64,000 bases of DNA, taken from assembly GCA_001899635.1 (NCBI GenBank), contig MKVQ01000030.1, forward strand, positions 194,956 through 258,955, written 5' to 3'. This DNA is from Myxococcales bacterium 68-20 (GTDB taxonomy: Bacteria; Myxococcota_A; Polyangia; Polyangiales; Polyangiaceae). The position numbers and the translations under genes are program-made. The notes below the pieces were generated by a model that worked only from the letters and a program-made list of their open reading frames with translations, was not told where the DNA came from and did no database searches. Numbering within the stretch: position 1 is the first letter of the stretch; every line of letters starts with the position of its first letter. Positions 24,046-33,812 of the stretch are shown here, in pieces.

Positions 24046-26811
24046 ATGATCGCCGCGACCTACCGGATCCAGCTCAACGAGCAGTTCGGCTTCAGCGCTG
24101 CGCGCGATCTCGTTTCCTACTTGAACGAGCTCGGCATCTCGCACGTCTACGCGTCGCCGTACTTCACGGCCGAGCCCGGAAGCACCCACGGCTACGACCT
24201 CGTCGACCCCAAGCGGCTCTCGCCCGAGCTCGGTACGGAGGAGGACTATCACGCATGGACCGAGGCGCTCGCCGCCCGCGGGATGGGTCACATCGTCGAC
24301 TTCGTCCCGAACCACATGGCCGCGTCGCCGCGTAACCGATGGTGGCAAGACGTCCTCGAAAACGGCCCGGCGTCGATCTACGCCGATCACTTCGACATCG
24401 AGTGGAACCCGCCGAAGGAAGCCCTTCGGGGCAAGGTGCTCCTGCCCGTGCTCGGCGCCCAGTACGGCGAGGTGCTGGAGAAGGGCGAGCTGCAGCTCGA
24501 GCGCGAAGGCGGGAGCTTCTGCATTCGCTACTACGACAAGTGCTTCCCGGTGAACCCGCCGACGATCGCGCCCCTTCTCGAGCGCGCGATCGAGAAGCTG
24601 GGCCTGCCGCCGGAAGATCCACGGCGCCAGGATCTCGAGAGCATCGCCAGCGGACTCTCGCGGCTGGTCTTCGAGGTGCCCAAGGAGCGAGCCCGCGAAA
24701 AGGAGGTCCTCAAGCGCCGGCTCGCCGCGCTGCTGGCGGAGGACGAGGACATCGCGCGCGTCGTCGATGCCGAGATCGAGCGAATGAACGGCGCCCCCGG
24801 CGATCCGCGTAGCTTCGACGACCTCGATCAGCTGCTCATCGATCAGATGTACCGACTCGCCTACTGGCGCGTCGCGACCGAGGAGATCAACTACCGGCGC
24901 TTCTTCGAGATCAACGACCTCGCCGCCATCCGGATGGAGGAAGGCGCCGTCTTCGACGACATGCACGAGAAGCTCCTCGAGCTCGTCGCCCAAGGGCGCG
25001 TCCAGGGCATTCGCCTCGACCACGTGGACGGGCTCTACGACCCGGCGGCCTACTTCACGAAGCTACGGGCCGCGCTCGCTCAGGCGCGTCCAGGTGTGCC
25101 GATCACCGTCATCGCAGAGAAGATCCTCTCCCCGAACGAGTCGCTTCCGACGTCGTGGGAGGTCGACGGGACGACGGGCTACGACTTCCTCGCGGCGCTG
25201 AGCGGGCTCTTCGTCGATCCGCGTGCCGAGGAGCACGTCACCCGCTTCTACCGAGAGGTCACGGGAGACACGCGGACGTTCGGCGAACATGCCTTCGAGT
25301 CGAAGCGCACGATCCTGCGCTCCAGCCTCGCGAGCGAGCTCCAGATGCTCGCGCTCCGGCTCGAGCGGATCGCGATGCGGGACCGGCGCTCCCGCGACTT
25401 CACCCTCGCGACGTTGCGCCGCGCGATCGGCGAAACGATCGCCGCCTTCCCCGTCTACCGCACCTACGTGAGGCCGGACGGCTCGCGCGAGCCGACGGAC
25501 GTGCAGATCGTGACCCGCGCGATCCGGATCGCCCGGAGGAAGAACCCGGAGATCCCTCCGTCGGTGTTCGCGTTCCTCCGCGATCAGCTCCTCTTCGAGC
25601 TGGAGAGCGACGAAGACAAGGACCGCGCCGAGTTCGCGATGCGCTTCCAGCAGCTCACCGGCCCGGTCGTCGCCAAGGGCGTCGAGGACACCGCCTTCTA
25701 CACGTACGTTCGCTTCGTCGCCTCGAACGAGGTCGGAGGATCCCCCGATCGCTTCGGCACCTCGATCCCCGCCTTCCATGCGATGAACGTCGAGCGCCTG
25801 GCGCGCTGGCCGCGTGCGATGACGGCGACGTCGACGCACGACACGAAGCGCGGAGAAGACGTTCGCGCGAGGCTCGCCGTGCTGAGCGAGATCCCGCAGG
25901 CGTTCGCGGCGTGGGTTCGCGAGTGGTACGAGCTCGTCGCGCCGTACACGACGCCGATCGAGGAGGAGACGCCGGAGCTCGCACGCGCTCCGAGCGCGGC
26001 GGACCAGTACCTCTTCTTCCAGACGGCGCTGGGCGCCTATCCGCTCGCCCACGGTCCGGACGAGACGTTCACCCGACGCCTCTCCGAATACATGATCAAG
26101 GCGGCGCGCGAGGCGAAGCAGCACACGAGCTGGCTTGCCCCCGACGACGCGTACGAGGGCGCGCTCCGCAGCTTCGTCACCGATGTCCTCTCCGACGAGG
26201 CCTTCCTCGAGAGCCTCGAGGCAAAGGCCACCGCGATCGCGACGTATGGAGCCTCGAACGGCCTCGCGCAGATCGTCCTCAAGGTCGCATCGCCGGGCGT
26301 GGCCGACACGTACCAGGGGAGCGAGACGTGGGACCTGCGCCTCGTCGACCCGGACAACCGAAGCGCGGTCGACTACGCACGCCTGCGTGCGGACCTCGCG
26401 TCGCTCGACGGCGCCGACATGCACGAGCTCGTCGCCGGATTCCGCGACGGGCGCGTGAAGCTCCACGTCGTCTCGCGCGCGCTACGCCTGCGTCGCGCGA
26501 TGCCGCGGCTGTTCATCGACGGCGACTACCGCCCGATCGACGCGGGAGACGAGATCGTCGCGTTCGTGCGCGAGCACGACGTCGGCGCGATCGCCTGCGC
26601 CGCGACGCGGCTGCCTTACCGCGTGACCGGTGGATGCGCGCCTTGGGCATGCGGCGACATATGGGGCGACCGTACGATCGCGATCCCCGAGGGACGCTGG
26701 CGCGATGCGCTCGTGAACGATCGCGAGCTCGTCGTCGGGGCGGACGGTATCCCGGCCGCGGAGCTCTTTCGGCACCTGCCGGTGGCGCTCCTCGTCTCGG
26801 TCTCCGGTTGA
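24046..26811 (+). CDS. treY: Malto-oligosyltrehalose synthase
   Basis: 921 residues of the GH13 TreY family. It starts [20 protein letters not shown] and has [16 protein letters not shown] and [11 protein letters not shown] (region I). The nucleophile Asp is in [13 protein letters not shown], the acid Glu in VIAEKIL, and the third acid in [16 protein letters not shown]. It isomerises the reducing-end alpha-1,4 bond of maltodextrin to alpha,alpha-1,1, giving maltooligosyl-trehalose that TreZ then releases as trehalose. TreZ and the debranching enzyme TreX, which are usually adjacent, are not in this window. The length exceeds the usual 700-800 residues because of a longer middle region. Confidence 0.93.
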   Translation: MIAATYRIQLNEQFGFSAARDLVSYLNELGISHVYASPYFTAEPGSTHGYDLVDPKRLSPELGTEEDYHAWTEALAARGMGHIVDFVPNHMAASPRNRWWQDVLENGPASIYADHFDIEWNPPKEALRGKVLLPVLGAQYGEVLEKGELQLEREGGSFCIRYYDKCFPVNPPTIAPLLERAIEKLGLPPEDPRRQDLESIASGLSRLVFEVPKERAREKEVLKRRLAALLAEDEDIARVVDAEIERMNGAPGDPRSFDDLDQLLIDQMYRLAYWRVATEEINYRRFFEINDLAAIRMEEGAVFDDMHEKLLELVAQGRVQGIRLDHVDGLYDPAAYFTKLRAALAQARPGVPITVIAEKILSPNESLPTSWEVDGTTGYDFLAALSGLFVDPRAEEHVTRFYREVTGDTRTFGEHAFESKRTILRSSLASELQMLALRLERIAMRDRRSRDFTLATLRRAIGETIAAFPVYRTYVRPDGSREPTDVQIVTRAIRIARRKNPEIPPSVFAFLRDQLLFELESDEDKDRAEFAMRFQQLTGPVVAKGVEDTAFYTYVRFVASNEVGGSPDRFGTSIPAFHAMNVERLARWPRAMTATSTHDTKRGEDVRARLAVLSEIPQAFAAWVREWYELVAPYTTPIEEETPELARAPSAADQYLFFQTALGAYPLAHGPDETFTRRLSEYMIKAAREAKQHTSWLAPDDAYEGALRSFVTDVLSDEAFLESLEAKATAIATYGASNGLAQIVLKVASPGVADTYQGSETWDLRLVDPDNRSAVDYARLRADLASLDGADMHELVAGFRDGRVKLHVVSRALRLRRAMPRLFIDGDYRPIDAGDEIVAFVREHDVGAIACAATRLPYRVTGGCAPWACGDIWGDRTIAIPEGRWRDALVNDRELVVGADGIPAAELFRHLPVALLVSVSG

Positions 26812-26846
26812 CCGAGGCGCCTCGGGCTCGACGCGAGTCGAAGGGA

Positions 26847-27125
26847 TCAGCGCGAGACCAGCGACGGCGAGAGTCGCGTCCGCGAGATCGCGGGATCCGT
26901 CGGAGTCTCACTCAGGAGGTCGAGGAACTCCGAGTACGGCACGCCGGCGGCGCGAAGGATCGCGAGGAGCTCGTCCGGACCGAGCATCGCAACGTCCGGG
27001 ACGACGACGAGGCGAAGTCCCTTCGTCAGGGTCACCTGCGTCCCCGTCCTCGAGGTGAGCGTGAACCCCGCGATGCACAGGGCGTCAATGCACTCCGCCC
27101 CGGAAACTGCAACGAGCGGCACCAC
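26847..27125 (-). CDS. HicA-like (YcfA fold) protein lacking the catalytic His
   Basis: 92 residues with a GTG start. The order VSGAECIDALCIAGFTLTSR, then LRLVVVPDVAMLGPDELLAILRAAGVPYSEFLDLL, matches the double-stranded-RNA-binding-like fold of HicA toxins. However, the GSH(H) motif that carries the ribonuclease His is GTQV here. No hicB antitoxin gene lies beside it. It is therefore either an inactivated toxin or a HicA-fold protein put to another use. Converges with treY, 35 bases away. Confidence 0.6.
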   Translation of the reverse strand: MVPLVAVSGAECIDALCIAGFTLTSRTGTQVTLTKGLRLVVVPDVAMLGPDELLAILRAAGVPYSEFLDLLSETPTDPAISRTRLSPSLVSR

Positions 27126-27408
27126 TCCTCACCCTTTTAGCAAGAGCGATTCCCCGGACGCGTCAGCGCCCGGCGTTCGCGCAACTGCCCGATATCTGGC
27201 GCCACTGCGACGCGAAGGCGTGACGGATTGCTACGTTCGCGCACCGCAGTCGCGAGGTGCCTCGTCGAGCGCACGCGAACGGCGAGCCACACCCTCGAGC
27301 CATGACGCGCTTCTTCGCGGGATCGCGAACGGGATGACGATGCAGAACGCCCACGGGCGACGACCGGCCGCGCGAGGGAGACCGCCGCGCGGCGGCGTGC
27401 CTTTCCAA
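27126..27408. other. Gap upstream of decayed histidine-kinase segment
   Basis: About 280 bases with no gene I can support. Open frames are Arg-rich. It may hold further, unrecognisable remains of the kinase whose ATPase end is visible just downstream. Confidence 0.4.
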
Positions 27409-27607
27409 CCGCTCGCCCTCGTGCACAGGAGGTCCTCGATCGCTCGACACGATCGACGCGGTCGGCGCGCCGACCATGGCCGCGCACGATGAGGGGACGA
27501 CCGCCGTCGGAAGCAACGTCACCGTCGAGCTGCCGCCGAAGCCCACGCACCACGAAGCACAAGCGTTCGCGACTCGTGCCGGTGAACGCGATGCGGGTCG
27601 AAGGTGA
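27409..27607 (+). pseudogene. Decayed C-terminus of a histidine kinase ATPase domain
   Basis: In one frame (27409-27450) the bases encode PLALVHRRSSIARH, which resembles the kinase G2-box helix GLALVRR-SVARHGG. In the next frame (27461-27607) they encode VGAPTMAAHDEGTTAVGSN, then VTVELPPKP, the closing pattern 'GG..v.a.SeG.g.GStFtv.LP' of HATPase_c domains, and end at a TGA. The match is split by a frameshift, and the ATP-lid glycines are partly lost. The degenerate receiver gene starts 38 bases later, so both may descend from a hybrid kinase. Confidence 0.45.
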
Positions 27608-27645
27608 GATGGCTGAGGTCGATTTCGTGGGGTATCCTGAGGTCG

Positions 27646-28107
27646 ATGCGTCACACCGCTCCTGGTATTCCGAGACACAGGGCTCCGCTGGTCCTGGTCG
27701 TCGACGATGACGGGACCACGGCCGAGGAGCTGGCGCCGTGGCTCTTGAGCCAGGGCTTCAACGCGGTGACCGCCGCCTCGTGCCTCGAGGCTCGCGCCGT
27801 GATGGATGCCGTCGCCATCGAGGCCTTGATCGGGAACCTCGGTCTTCGCGACGGCTCCTTCTTCGATCTCGCGCAGACGCTGAGGCAGCGCCGACCCGCG
27901 ATCGTCATCGGCTACGCAGACGTCGACGTGGTTCCGCCGCCCGAGCTCGACGCGTGCTTCATGCGCCCACTCGACCTCGACAGGCTCGGTCCCTTCCTGG
28001 GTGTCCGCTTCGGACGCTACCGCTCCGGCGAGCACGCGATCACGAACCGTCTGCACTCCGTTCCGCCCGCGCGGCTCCCTCCTGCTGCAGCTCGACGACG
28101 CCGCTGA
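27646..28107 (+). CDS. Degenerate response-regulator receiver (pseudo-receiver) protein
   Basis: 153 residues from ATG 27646. The fold's first strand and acid pocket are present (LVLVVDDDGTTAEELAPWLLSQGF). The strand that should end in the phospho-accepting Asp reads ALIGNLGLRDGS, with Asn where Asp is expected. The Lys of the KP motif is replaced (MRPLD). It is therefore unlikely to be phosphorylated in the normal way. The last 30 residues are Arg/Pro/Ala-rich and unconserved. It follows remains of a histidine kinase ATPase domain, so it may be the leftover end of a hybrid kinase, or a phosphorylation-independent regulator. Confidence 0.6.
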   Translation: MRHTAPGIPRHRAPLVLVVDDDGTTAEELAPWLLSQGFNAVTAASCLEARAVMDAVAIEALIGNLGLRDGSFFDLAQTLRQRRPAIVIGYADVDVVPPPELDACFMRPLDLDRLGPFLGVRFGRYRSGEHAITNRLHSVPPARLPPAAARRRR

Positions 28108-28128
28108 ACCGACCTCGAGCTCGGAACG

Positions 28129-28524
28129 CTAGCGACAGATCGCGCGCTCCAGGAGCGCCGAGAGATCGGAGAGGGCCACCGGCTTCACGAGCACGGCATC
28201 GAAGAGATGCTCCGGGTCGTCGAAGCTGGCGTGGCCCGTCACGGCGAGGATCGGGATGGTGGCAGTCTTCGTCTCCCTGCGGAGCCTCCGCGCGAGGTCG
28301 CTCCCACTCATCATCCCGAGCGAGAGATCGGTGATGACGACGCCGGGGCAGCCCAGCTTGGCAACGAGCTCGAGCGCGTCTTCCCCCGACGCGCAGCCCT
28401 CGACCTTGTATCCGTTGAACGTGAGGAACTCACCAAGGAGCTCGCGACCATCCTCGTGATCGTCGACGAGCAGGACCCAAGCGCACTCCTTGGCGGACCT
28501 CGTCGGCACGTTGGACGCCTGCAT
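28129..28524 (-). CDS. Single-domain response regulator (CheY-like)
   Basis: 131 residues from ATG 28524 (a TTG lies two codons upstream). All receiver residues are in place: the DD pair in VLLVDDHEDG, the phospho-Asp in VVITDLSLGMMSG, Thr in ILAVTGHAS and Lys in AVLVKPVAL. There is no output domain, so it acts by protein-protein contact or in a phosphorelay. The two hybrid kinases of the window are possible partners, which is speculative. It converges with the degenerate receiver gene. Confidence 0.9.
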   Translation of the reverse strand: MQASNVPTRSAKECAWVLLVDDHEDGRELLGEFLTFNGYKVEGCASGEDALELVAKLGCPGVVITDLSLGMMSGSDLARRLRRETKTATIPILAVTGHASFDDPEHLFDAVLVKPVALSDLSALLERAICR

Positions 28525-29016
28525 AAGCAACTAGTTACCATCGTTCGTCAGCCCGAACGACCGCGGCCCAGCGAGTTGTCGCCTGAGCCCTTCGGGCTCG
28601 CGCCCCAACTCCCCGCAGAGGACGCCCCAACCACGTGCGCAGAGGAAGCGCGTTCGGTTCGACCACGCGCGCGAGGACGGCGCGCGCGCACGAAGACGGC
28701 GTGCGCGCATCGCGAGCTAGGTCGACGGCGTGCGCGCGCCCTCATCATCGAGGGCGAGCACGAACGGTCACTCTGCTCGAGCCGATCGACGTCCGTTGCG
28801 GACGCTTCCGACCTCCGTTCGAGCAGCGTTGTCCCGTCACTGAAGCTCCGCCGAAGTGGCGGCAGAGCGCCACGCCTGTCGCGGGGTGACACGCGATCCC
28901 GCCCTTTTGGGCGTCATCTCGGCCTCTCGGCAATGGCACGACCGTCGCTTGGTCACCCATCGGAATACATCTCGTGACCCGGCCCGCGCATGCGGACTTG
29001 CCGCAGGAGAATTGTC
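28525..29016. other. Gap between CheY-like and KGG genes
   Basis: About 490 bases without a supportable gene; it includes one copy of a dispersed GC-rich hairpin repeat (28585-28634). The rest has low-complexity GCGCGC-rich stretches (28660-28740). The last 150 bases should carry the KGG gene promoter. Confidence 0.5.
28585..28634 (+). repeat. Dispersed GC-rich palindromic repeat, copy 1
   Basis: Contains the hairpin GAGCCC-TTC-GGGCTC, then CGCGCCCCAACTCCCCGCAGAG and CGCCCCAACC-type sequence. The core GGGCTCGCGCCCCAA plus CCGCAGAGG is shared with copies at 38499, 46865, 51342 and 57409. Confidence 0.55.
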
Positions 29017-29418
29017 ATGCCGATCGATCACAAGAAGCCGGACGAGAACGAGAGCACCTCGAACCCTCAAGATGCTCCGGCAACGACCGAGACCAGCGAT
29101 GCAGTGCAGCCCGTGCAGCCCCGACAGACCGCCACGGCACCGCCCAACGACGACACTGTTCGTCCCCGCCGTCGCGGATTCGCAGCAATGGACCGTGATC
29201 GCGTGAAGCAAATCGCCAGCAAGGGCGGTCGTGCGGCCCACGCCGCGGGCACCGCGCACCAATTCAACAGCGACGAAGCGCGTATCGCTGGAAGGAAGGG
29301 CGGGATGGCTCCACACGTCCGTCGCGGTGGCGTGCGCCGCCGCCCAGTGACGGAGCCCGCACATCCTCCGACGAGCCAGAACCACGGCCAAAACCACGGC
29401 CAGAGCGACGATCGCTGA
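29017..29418 (+). CDS. KGG-motif stress protein
   Basis: 133 residues from ATG 29017, preceded by GCAGGAGAATT. Residues 50-95 hold two KGG units (MDRDRVKQIASKGGRAAHAAG and EARIAGRKGG), the motif of GsiB/ConB-type hydrophilic stress proteins. The rest is Pro/Thr/Asn/Gln-rich and probably disordered, with a C-terminal NHGQNHGQ repeat. Such proteins are induced by desiccation, heat or starvation. It is highly basic in the KGG part, so nucleic-acid association is possible. Confidence 0.8.
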   Translation: MPIDHKKPDENESTSNPQDAPATTETSDAVQPVQPRQTATAPPNDDTVRPRRRGFAAMDRDRVKQIASKGGRAAHAAGTAHQFNSDEARIAGRKGGMAPHVRRGGVRRRPVTEPAHPPTSQNHGQNHGQSDDR

Positions 29419-29457
29419 GTGTGCCGTGCCCGGGGCGTCCCGGCATCGTGAGGTCAC

Positions 29458-32115
29458 TCATCCCTGCTCGCGCTGCTCGCCTCGTCCGGCGATCACGGCG
29501 GCCAGCGTCTCGACGAGCTCTTCCGGCTCGATGGGCTTCGCCACGTGTCGGTCGAAGCCGGCAGCCAGGACACGACGTCGGTCCTCGGCACGCGCGTACG
29601 CCGTCATCGCAACGAGCGGGACGCGCCGCGTGGCCTCGCTCTTGGCCGCCCTAACGCGATCGGCGAAGGCGTAGCCGTCTTCACCGGGCATCGCGAGGTC
29701 GGACACGGCGACATCGGGAGGGTGCTCCTCGAGCGCAGTCATCGCCGTCGCGACGGTGCTCGCGACGAACACGGTGGCCCCCGCGTCCTCCAGGATCATG
29801 CTGATGAGGTCGCGCATGTCGCCGTCGTCGTCGAGGACGAGGACGTGGCGCCCCGCAAGTAGCTTCCTTGGCGCTATTCTCGATAGACGCAGCTTCGAGG
29901 TGACTGCTCGCTCGTCGTCGGCGGCGATGTCCGTCGTGGGAGAGAGCGGCAAGGTCACCGTGAACGCCGCGCCGTGGCCGCGGCCCGCGCTGTCAGCACG
30001 CACGGTCCCACCGTGGAGCTCCGCGAGATGGCGGACGATCGCGAGCCCGAGCCCGAGGCCGCCGTGCCTGCGCGTGGTCGACCCGTCGAACTGGCTGAAT
30101 CGATCGAAGACATAGGGCAAGAAATCCGGATCGATCCCCTCGCCCGTATCCTCGACGCACAGCTGCACGGCGCCATCGAACCGCTGCGCGCTCACGCAGA
30201 CGGTGCCCCCCGGCGGCGTGAACTTCACCGCGTTCGAGAGGAGGTTCCACAGGATCTGCTGGACCCGATCCTCGTCCGCGATGATCGTCCCCATCGCGCC
30301 GTTGATGCGCGACGAGAGCGTGACGCGACGCGCCTGTGCGGCGGCGCGCACGGTCTCGATCGCCGCCTCGACGACCGCGGCGACGTCCACCGTCCCGGTC
30401 GAGAGGCGCAGCTTGCCGGTCACGATCCGCGACACCTCGAGGATGTCCTCGACCAGTTGAACCTGCGCCTTTGCGTTTCGCAGGATGACGTCGAGCCCCT
30501 TCTTCACGCGCTCGCTGTCGACGTCGCGCTCCTCCACGAGCATCCGCGACCACCCGAGGATCGCGTTCAGGGGATTTCGCAGCTCGTGAGACACCGTTGC
30601 GAGGAACTCGTCCTTCGATCGGCTCGCGCTCTCGGCGGCCGCACGCGCGCGCTGCTCGCTGGCCAGGAGCGCGGCTCGCTCTTCTTCGACGCGCTTCTTC
30701 GCCGTCACGTCGAGCATCGCGCCGATGAATCGAACCGTCCGCTCCTGCTCCGTGATCGCGAGGCCACGCGCGCTGACCCATCGCTCGACCCCGTCCTCGA
30801 TGCCAATCGTGCGGTACTCGACGTCGTACTGGTGGTCGGTCGTCGGGTCGAGCGCGCGCTGCACCGCGGCGTCGACCCGCGCGCGATCGTCGGCATGGAC
30901 GCCGGCGAGGAACGTCTCGTAGGTGACCTCTGCGTCCGCCCCGAGGCCAGCGAGCGCCTTGCATCGCGCGTCCCAGCGCAACGCGGCCGTGATGGGATTG
31001 TAGTCCCAGGTCCCGAGGCCCGCGGCTTCCAACGCGATGCGGAGACGAGCCTCCCCCGCGCGGAGCTCGAGCTCCGCGAGCTCCGCCCGGTGCCGCGCCG
31101 CCCTCGCCTCTTCGTAGAGCCTCGCGTTCTCGAATGCCGCCGCCGCGTAGGTCGCAGTCACGACCGCGAGCTCCTCGTCGCGGGTATCGAACGAATAGGC
31201 CGCCTCGTGCACGAGGACGAGCGCGCCCTCGAGCTCTCCCGTCCGGGTCACGACCGGCACGCCGATCAGGCTCCCGACCATTCGCGGAGCAGCGACGCCC
31301 ACGAGCGCGCGAACATCGTCGTACCGAGCGACCCCGCGCTCCTCGAACACACGCCTCAAGATCGCGCTCGTGGGACCGAGGGCCTGGAGCTCCTCGTGGA
31401 GGCGCCCGACGAGAGCCGACCGCGCTGCGCCCTCGGCAAGGCGATAGTGGAACGCGGCGCCGGCAGCATTCGTGAGGTCCATCGCTTCGGACGCGAGCCG
31501 CTGCGCCAGGTTGACGATGTCGAGGTCCTCGCTGAGGGCCGCGTAGATGCGAACGAGGGCCTCGACGTTCGCCGCCTGCTCCGATGCGGGCGCGGCCGCG
31601 ACGAGACGTTCGCTCAGTCGTCCGCTTCCGTCATCCGATCGCGGAGCCAGCGAGTCGCGGCTGCTCGAATGACGTTGCTCGTAGAGCTGCACGAAGACGG
31701 CCACCTTCGATCGGAGCACGTCGGGATCGAGCGGCTTGGACAGGAAGTCGACCGCGCCGCTCGCGTAGCCTCGCGCGACGTCCGCACGGGTCGGCTCATC
31801 GGCCGTGACGATGATGAGCGGCACCGCCCGCGAGCGAGGGTTCTTCTTGAGGAGCGCCGCCGTCTCGAGACCGTCGAGCTCGGGCATCTGGAGGTCGAGG
31901 AGCACGAGCGCGAGGTCCTCGCGCGTCGCGATCTCGACCGCCTGTGCGCCCGAGCTGGCGTAGAGCAGACGACCGCCGAGCGGCTCGAGGATGGCCTCGA
32001 GCGCGATGAGGTTCGGAGGGTGGTCGTCGACGAGAAGGATGGTCGCCGCTCGAGACAGAGCGGCGTGCCGTCTACGCCCCCGCCCGACCCCCGCCTCTTC
32101 CACGCGGCGGTTCAC
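29458..32115 (-). CDS. Hybrid sensor histidine kinase REC-GAF-PAS-HisKA-HATPase-REC
   Basis: 885 residues starting at GTG 32115. Domain order: receiver 25-145 (ILLVDDHPPN, LLDLQMPELDG, SKPLD), GAF about 180-340, PAS/PAC about 355-480, HisKA with the phospho-His in ATVSHELRNPLNAILGW (about 515), HATPase with RFDGAVQL/GLGLGLAIVRHLAELHGG (to about 740), and a second receiver 755-880 (VLVLDDDGDM, VAVSDLAMPGEDG, AKPIEP). No transmembrane helix is seen, so it senses cytoplasmic signals. A receiver at each end suits a branched phosphorelay. Encoded in the run with the zinc-ribbon and kinase genes upstream. Confidence 0.92.
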   Translation of the reverse strand: MNRRVEEAGVGRGRRRHAALSRAATILLVDDHPPNLIALEAILEPLGGRLLYASSGAQAVEIATREDLALVLLDLQMPELDGLETAALLKKNPRSRAVPLIIVTADEPTRADVARGYASGAVDFLSKPLDPDVLRSKVAVFVQLYEQRHSSSRDSLAPRSDDGSGRLSERLVAAAPASEQAANVEALVRIYAALSEDLDIVNLAQRLASEAMDLTNAAGAAFHYRLAEGAARSALVGRLHEELQALGPTSAILRRVFEERGVARYDDVRALVGVAAPRMVGSLIGVPVVTRTGELEGALVLVHEAAYSFDTRDEELAVVTATYAAAAFENARLYEEARAARHRAELAELELRAGEARLRIALEAAGLGTWDYNPITAALRWDARCKALAGLGADAEVTYETFLAGVHADDRARVDAAVQRALDPTTDHQYDVEYRTIGIEDGVERWVSARGLAITEQERTVRFIGAMLDVTAKKRVEEERAALLASEQRARAAAESASRSKDEFLATVSHELRNPLNAILGWSRMLVEERDVDSERVKKGLDVILRNAKAQVQLVEDILEVSRIVTGKLRLSTGTVDVAAVVEAAIETVRAAAQARRVTLSSRINGAMGTIIADEDRVQQILWNLLSNAVKFTPPGGTVCVSAQRFDGAVQLCVEDTGEGIDPDFLPYVFDRFSQFDGSTTRRHGGLGLGLAIVRHLAELHGGTVRADSAGRGHGAAFTVTLPLSPTTDIAADDERAVTSKLRLSRIAPRKLLAGRHVLVLDDDGDMRDLISMILEDAGATVFVASTVATAMTALEEHPPDVAVSDLAMPGEDGYAFADRVRAAKSEATRRVPLVAMTAYARAEDRRRVLAAGFDRHVAKPIEPEELVETLAAVIAGRGEQREQG

Positions 32116-32240
32116 GACGGGTAATGCTTCGACCGCCCACGCTCGCGGTCAACGCGGCGATGAATGCCCGCCCTCGGCCGGCGCACGCGGTCGCGGCGGT
32201 GACGACGACGATGCTCCGCATCGGCCCGGGCGAGCGCCCC

Positions 32241-33251
32241 TCAGAGACGAGCGAGATTGTCGCAGTCGATGCCCCCGGTCATGACGCGGACGTTGCCCTT
32301 CCACTTGGACCCCTTCGCAAAGGCGGCCCACTGCGCCTCGGGGACCTCGCACGTCGCCGAGCTCCCGTCCTTCGCGTCGACGAACTCGACCGTGTACCGC
32401 TCCGTCCGTGGGCCTTCGCGCTCACAGCCGATGCACGTGCCGCCCGACGTCCGTGCCGCGGGCCAGCGTGGCGCCTCGGCGAGGCTCGCGCCCTTCTCCG
32501 TGAGCGTGCGCGCGCGGCGCCATTCGGTCACCTCGATGTCGCAGCGGTCCTCCATCTGCGGCACCTCTTTGAACTTCGGCGTGCACTCCTTCACTTCCTT
32601 GTAGGAGCCGTTGCCGAGGTCCTGCTTGCGCATCCCGCACGTCTCCCCGTCGGGCTCTTTCTTCGTGCCGCGCTGCTCCTTCCGGCGCGAGAGCACCCGC
32701 GCGTTCCCGGGAGCGTCGTCGCACCACACGCTCTTCTTCACTGCCTCGTGGCGCTCGATCGTGATGTGACGCTCCCACGAGTGCCCGCTCACCTCGAACA
32801 CGCCCTCGCGCTTCCACAACGCCATGACGAGGACCGAGGCCACGAGCAGGAGGAGCACGCCACCGACGATCCCTAGGATCAAGCCAAGCGAGGACTTCGC
32901 CGGGGGCCGAGCCTGCATCGGGGCGTTCGCCGGCACGACGCCCGGCGGCGGGACGACGACGTCCGCGCGCCTCGCCACGTCGCCCCCCTTGTCGAGCGGG
33001 CTCCCGCAGTTCGTGCAGCACTTCGCGGCACGCGCCATCGGCTGCCGACAGGCAGGACAAGCGACGTCGGCGCCCACGTAGGGATGGCCCTGCACCGCGA
33101 CCTTCTCGTGGTCGGCAGGGAAGTAGCGGGCGTTCGGGTCCTGCGGGGCGCCGCAACCGGCACAGAAACGATGCGTGATGCCGAGGAGCTTCTTCTGACC
33201 GCAGTACCTGCAGTCCCAGAGCATCTGGTAGACCGGTTCGCCGTGACTCAT
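32241..33251 (-). CDS. Zinc-ribbon membrane protein
   Basis: 336 residues. Three zinc ribbons lie in the first 90 residues: CRYCGQKK with CAGCGAPQ, then CPACRQPM with CCTNCGSPL. One transmembrane helix is at about 125-147 (LGLILGIVGGVLLLLVASVL). The C-terminal 190 residues are exported or lumenal and carry about eight Cys (WCDDAP, ETCGMR, ECTPKF, RCDIEV, GTCIGCE). Function unknown; proteins with this layout are frequent in Polyangia. The N-terminal ribbons are probably cytoplasmic. It lies between the hybrid kinase and a small hypothetical gene on the same strand. Confidence 0.75.
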   Translation of the reverse strand: MSHGEPVYQMLWDCRYCGQKKLLGITHRFCAGCGAPQDPNARYFPADHEKVAVQGHPYVGADVACPACRQPMARAAKCCTNCGSPLDKGGDVARRADVVVPPPGVVPANAPMQARPPAKSSLGLILGIVGGVLLLLVASVLVMALWKREGVFEVSGHSWERHITIERHEAVKKSVWCDDAPGNARVLSRRKEQRGTKKEPDGETCGMRKQDLGNGSYKEVKECTPKFKEVPQMEDRCDIEVTEWRRARTLTEKGASLAEAPRWPAARTSGGTCIGCEREGPRTERYTVEFVDAKDGSSATCEVPEAQWAAFAKGSKWKGNVRVMTGGIDCDNLARL

Positions 33252-33299
33252 TCCGCCGCATCGTCGCAGACGGCTGCGGCTGTGGCTACCCGAGATGCC

Positions 33300-33812
33300 T
33301 CAGCTCGCGTGCGCGCTGCCGACTCCGATCTCGGACTCAGCCGTGACGAACGCCACGTGGAGCATCGCGACGATCGGGTGCGAGGCATCCATGCGCTTGG
33401 CCGCGTCGAGATCCGCGATGCAACGCGCGAACAGCTCGATCTCGGCGTCTTCGAGGGCGCTGCGAAGGAGGGCGAGCGACGCAGCGTCGAGCTCGACCGT
33501 CAGCCGGATCGCCGTCGAGCCGAAGAAGGCGAAGTCGATGATCACACCATCGGCGTCGGCGATGGCGCGCTTGAGGCGCTCGATGGCCTCGTCGCGCGCG
33601 ACCCGGGTGAACCCGTCGACGAATAGGTAGCTGATCACGCCTTTGAACGTGGGGCGCGCATCCGGGGCTGGCAAGCGCAACTCCCGCGCCCCCGTGAAAA
33701 AGGGCCCGACCGCCGGGGGAACCGCATCGCCGTCGTGCGCGGCGCGACCTCGACCGTTGCGTGCGCGTGTGGAGTGAATCAGCCGTCCCGCGGTCCGAGG
33801 GTCGCCGGACAA
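33300..33812 (-). CDS. Hypothetical protein downstream of Ser/Thr kinase
   Basis: 170 residues if read from TTG 33812, directly after the kinase stop codon (TGA-TTG). The first 55 residues are Arg/Gly/Pro-rich, so the true start may be later, for example a GTG just before ISYLFVDGF. The core (VISYLFVDGFTRVARDEAIERLKRAIADADGVIIDFAFFGSTAIRLTVEL in sequence order) is a compact alpha/beta pattern with no motif I recognise. Its position suggests co-expression with the kinase. Confidence 0.55.
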   Translation of the reverse strand: MSGDPRTAGRLIHSTRARNGRGRAAHDGDAVPPAVGPFFTGARELRLPAPDARPTFKGVISYLFVDGFTRVARDEAIERLKRAIADADGVIIDFAFFGSTAIRLTVELDAASLALLRSALEDAEIELFARCIADLDAAKRMDASHPIVAMLHVAFVTAESEIGVGSAHAS

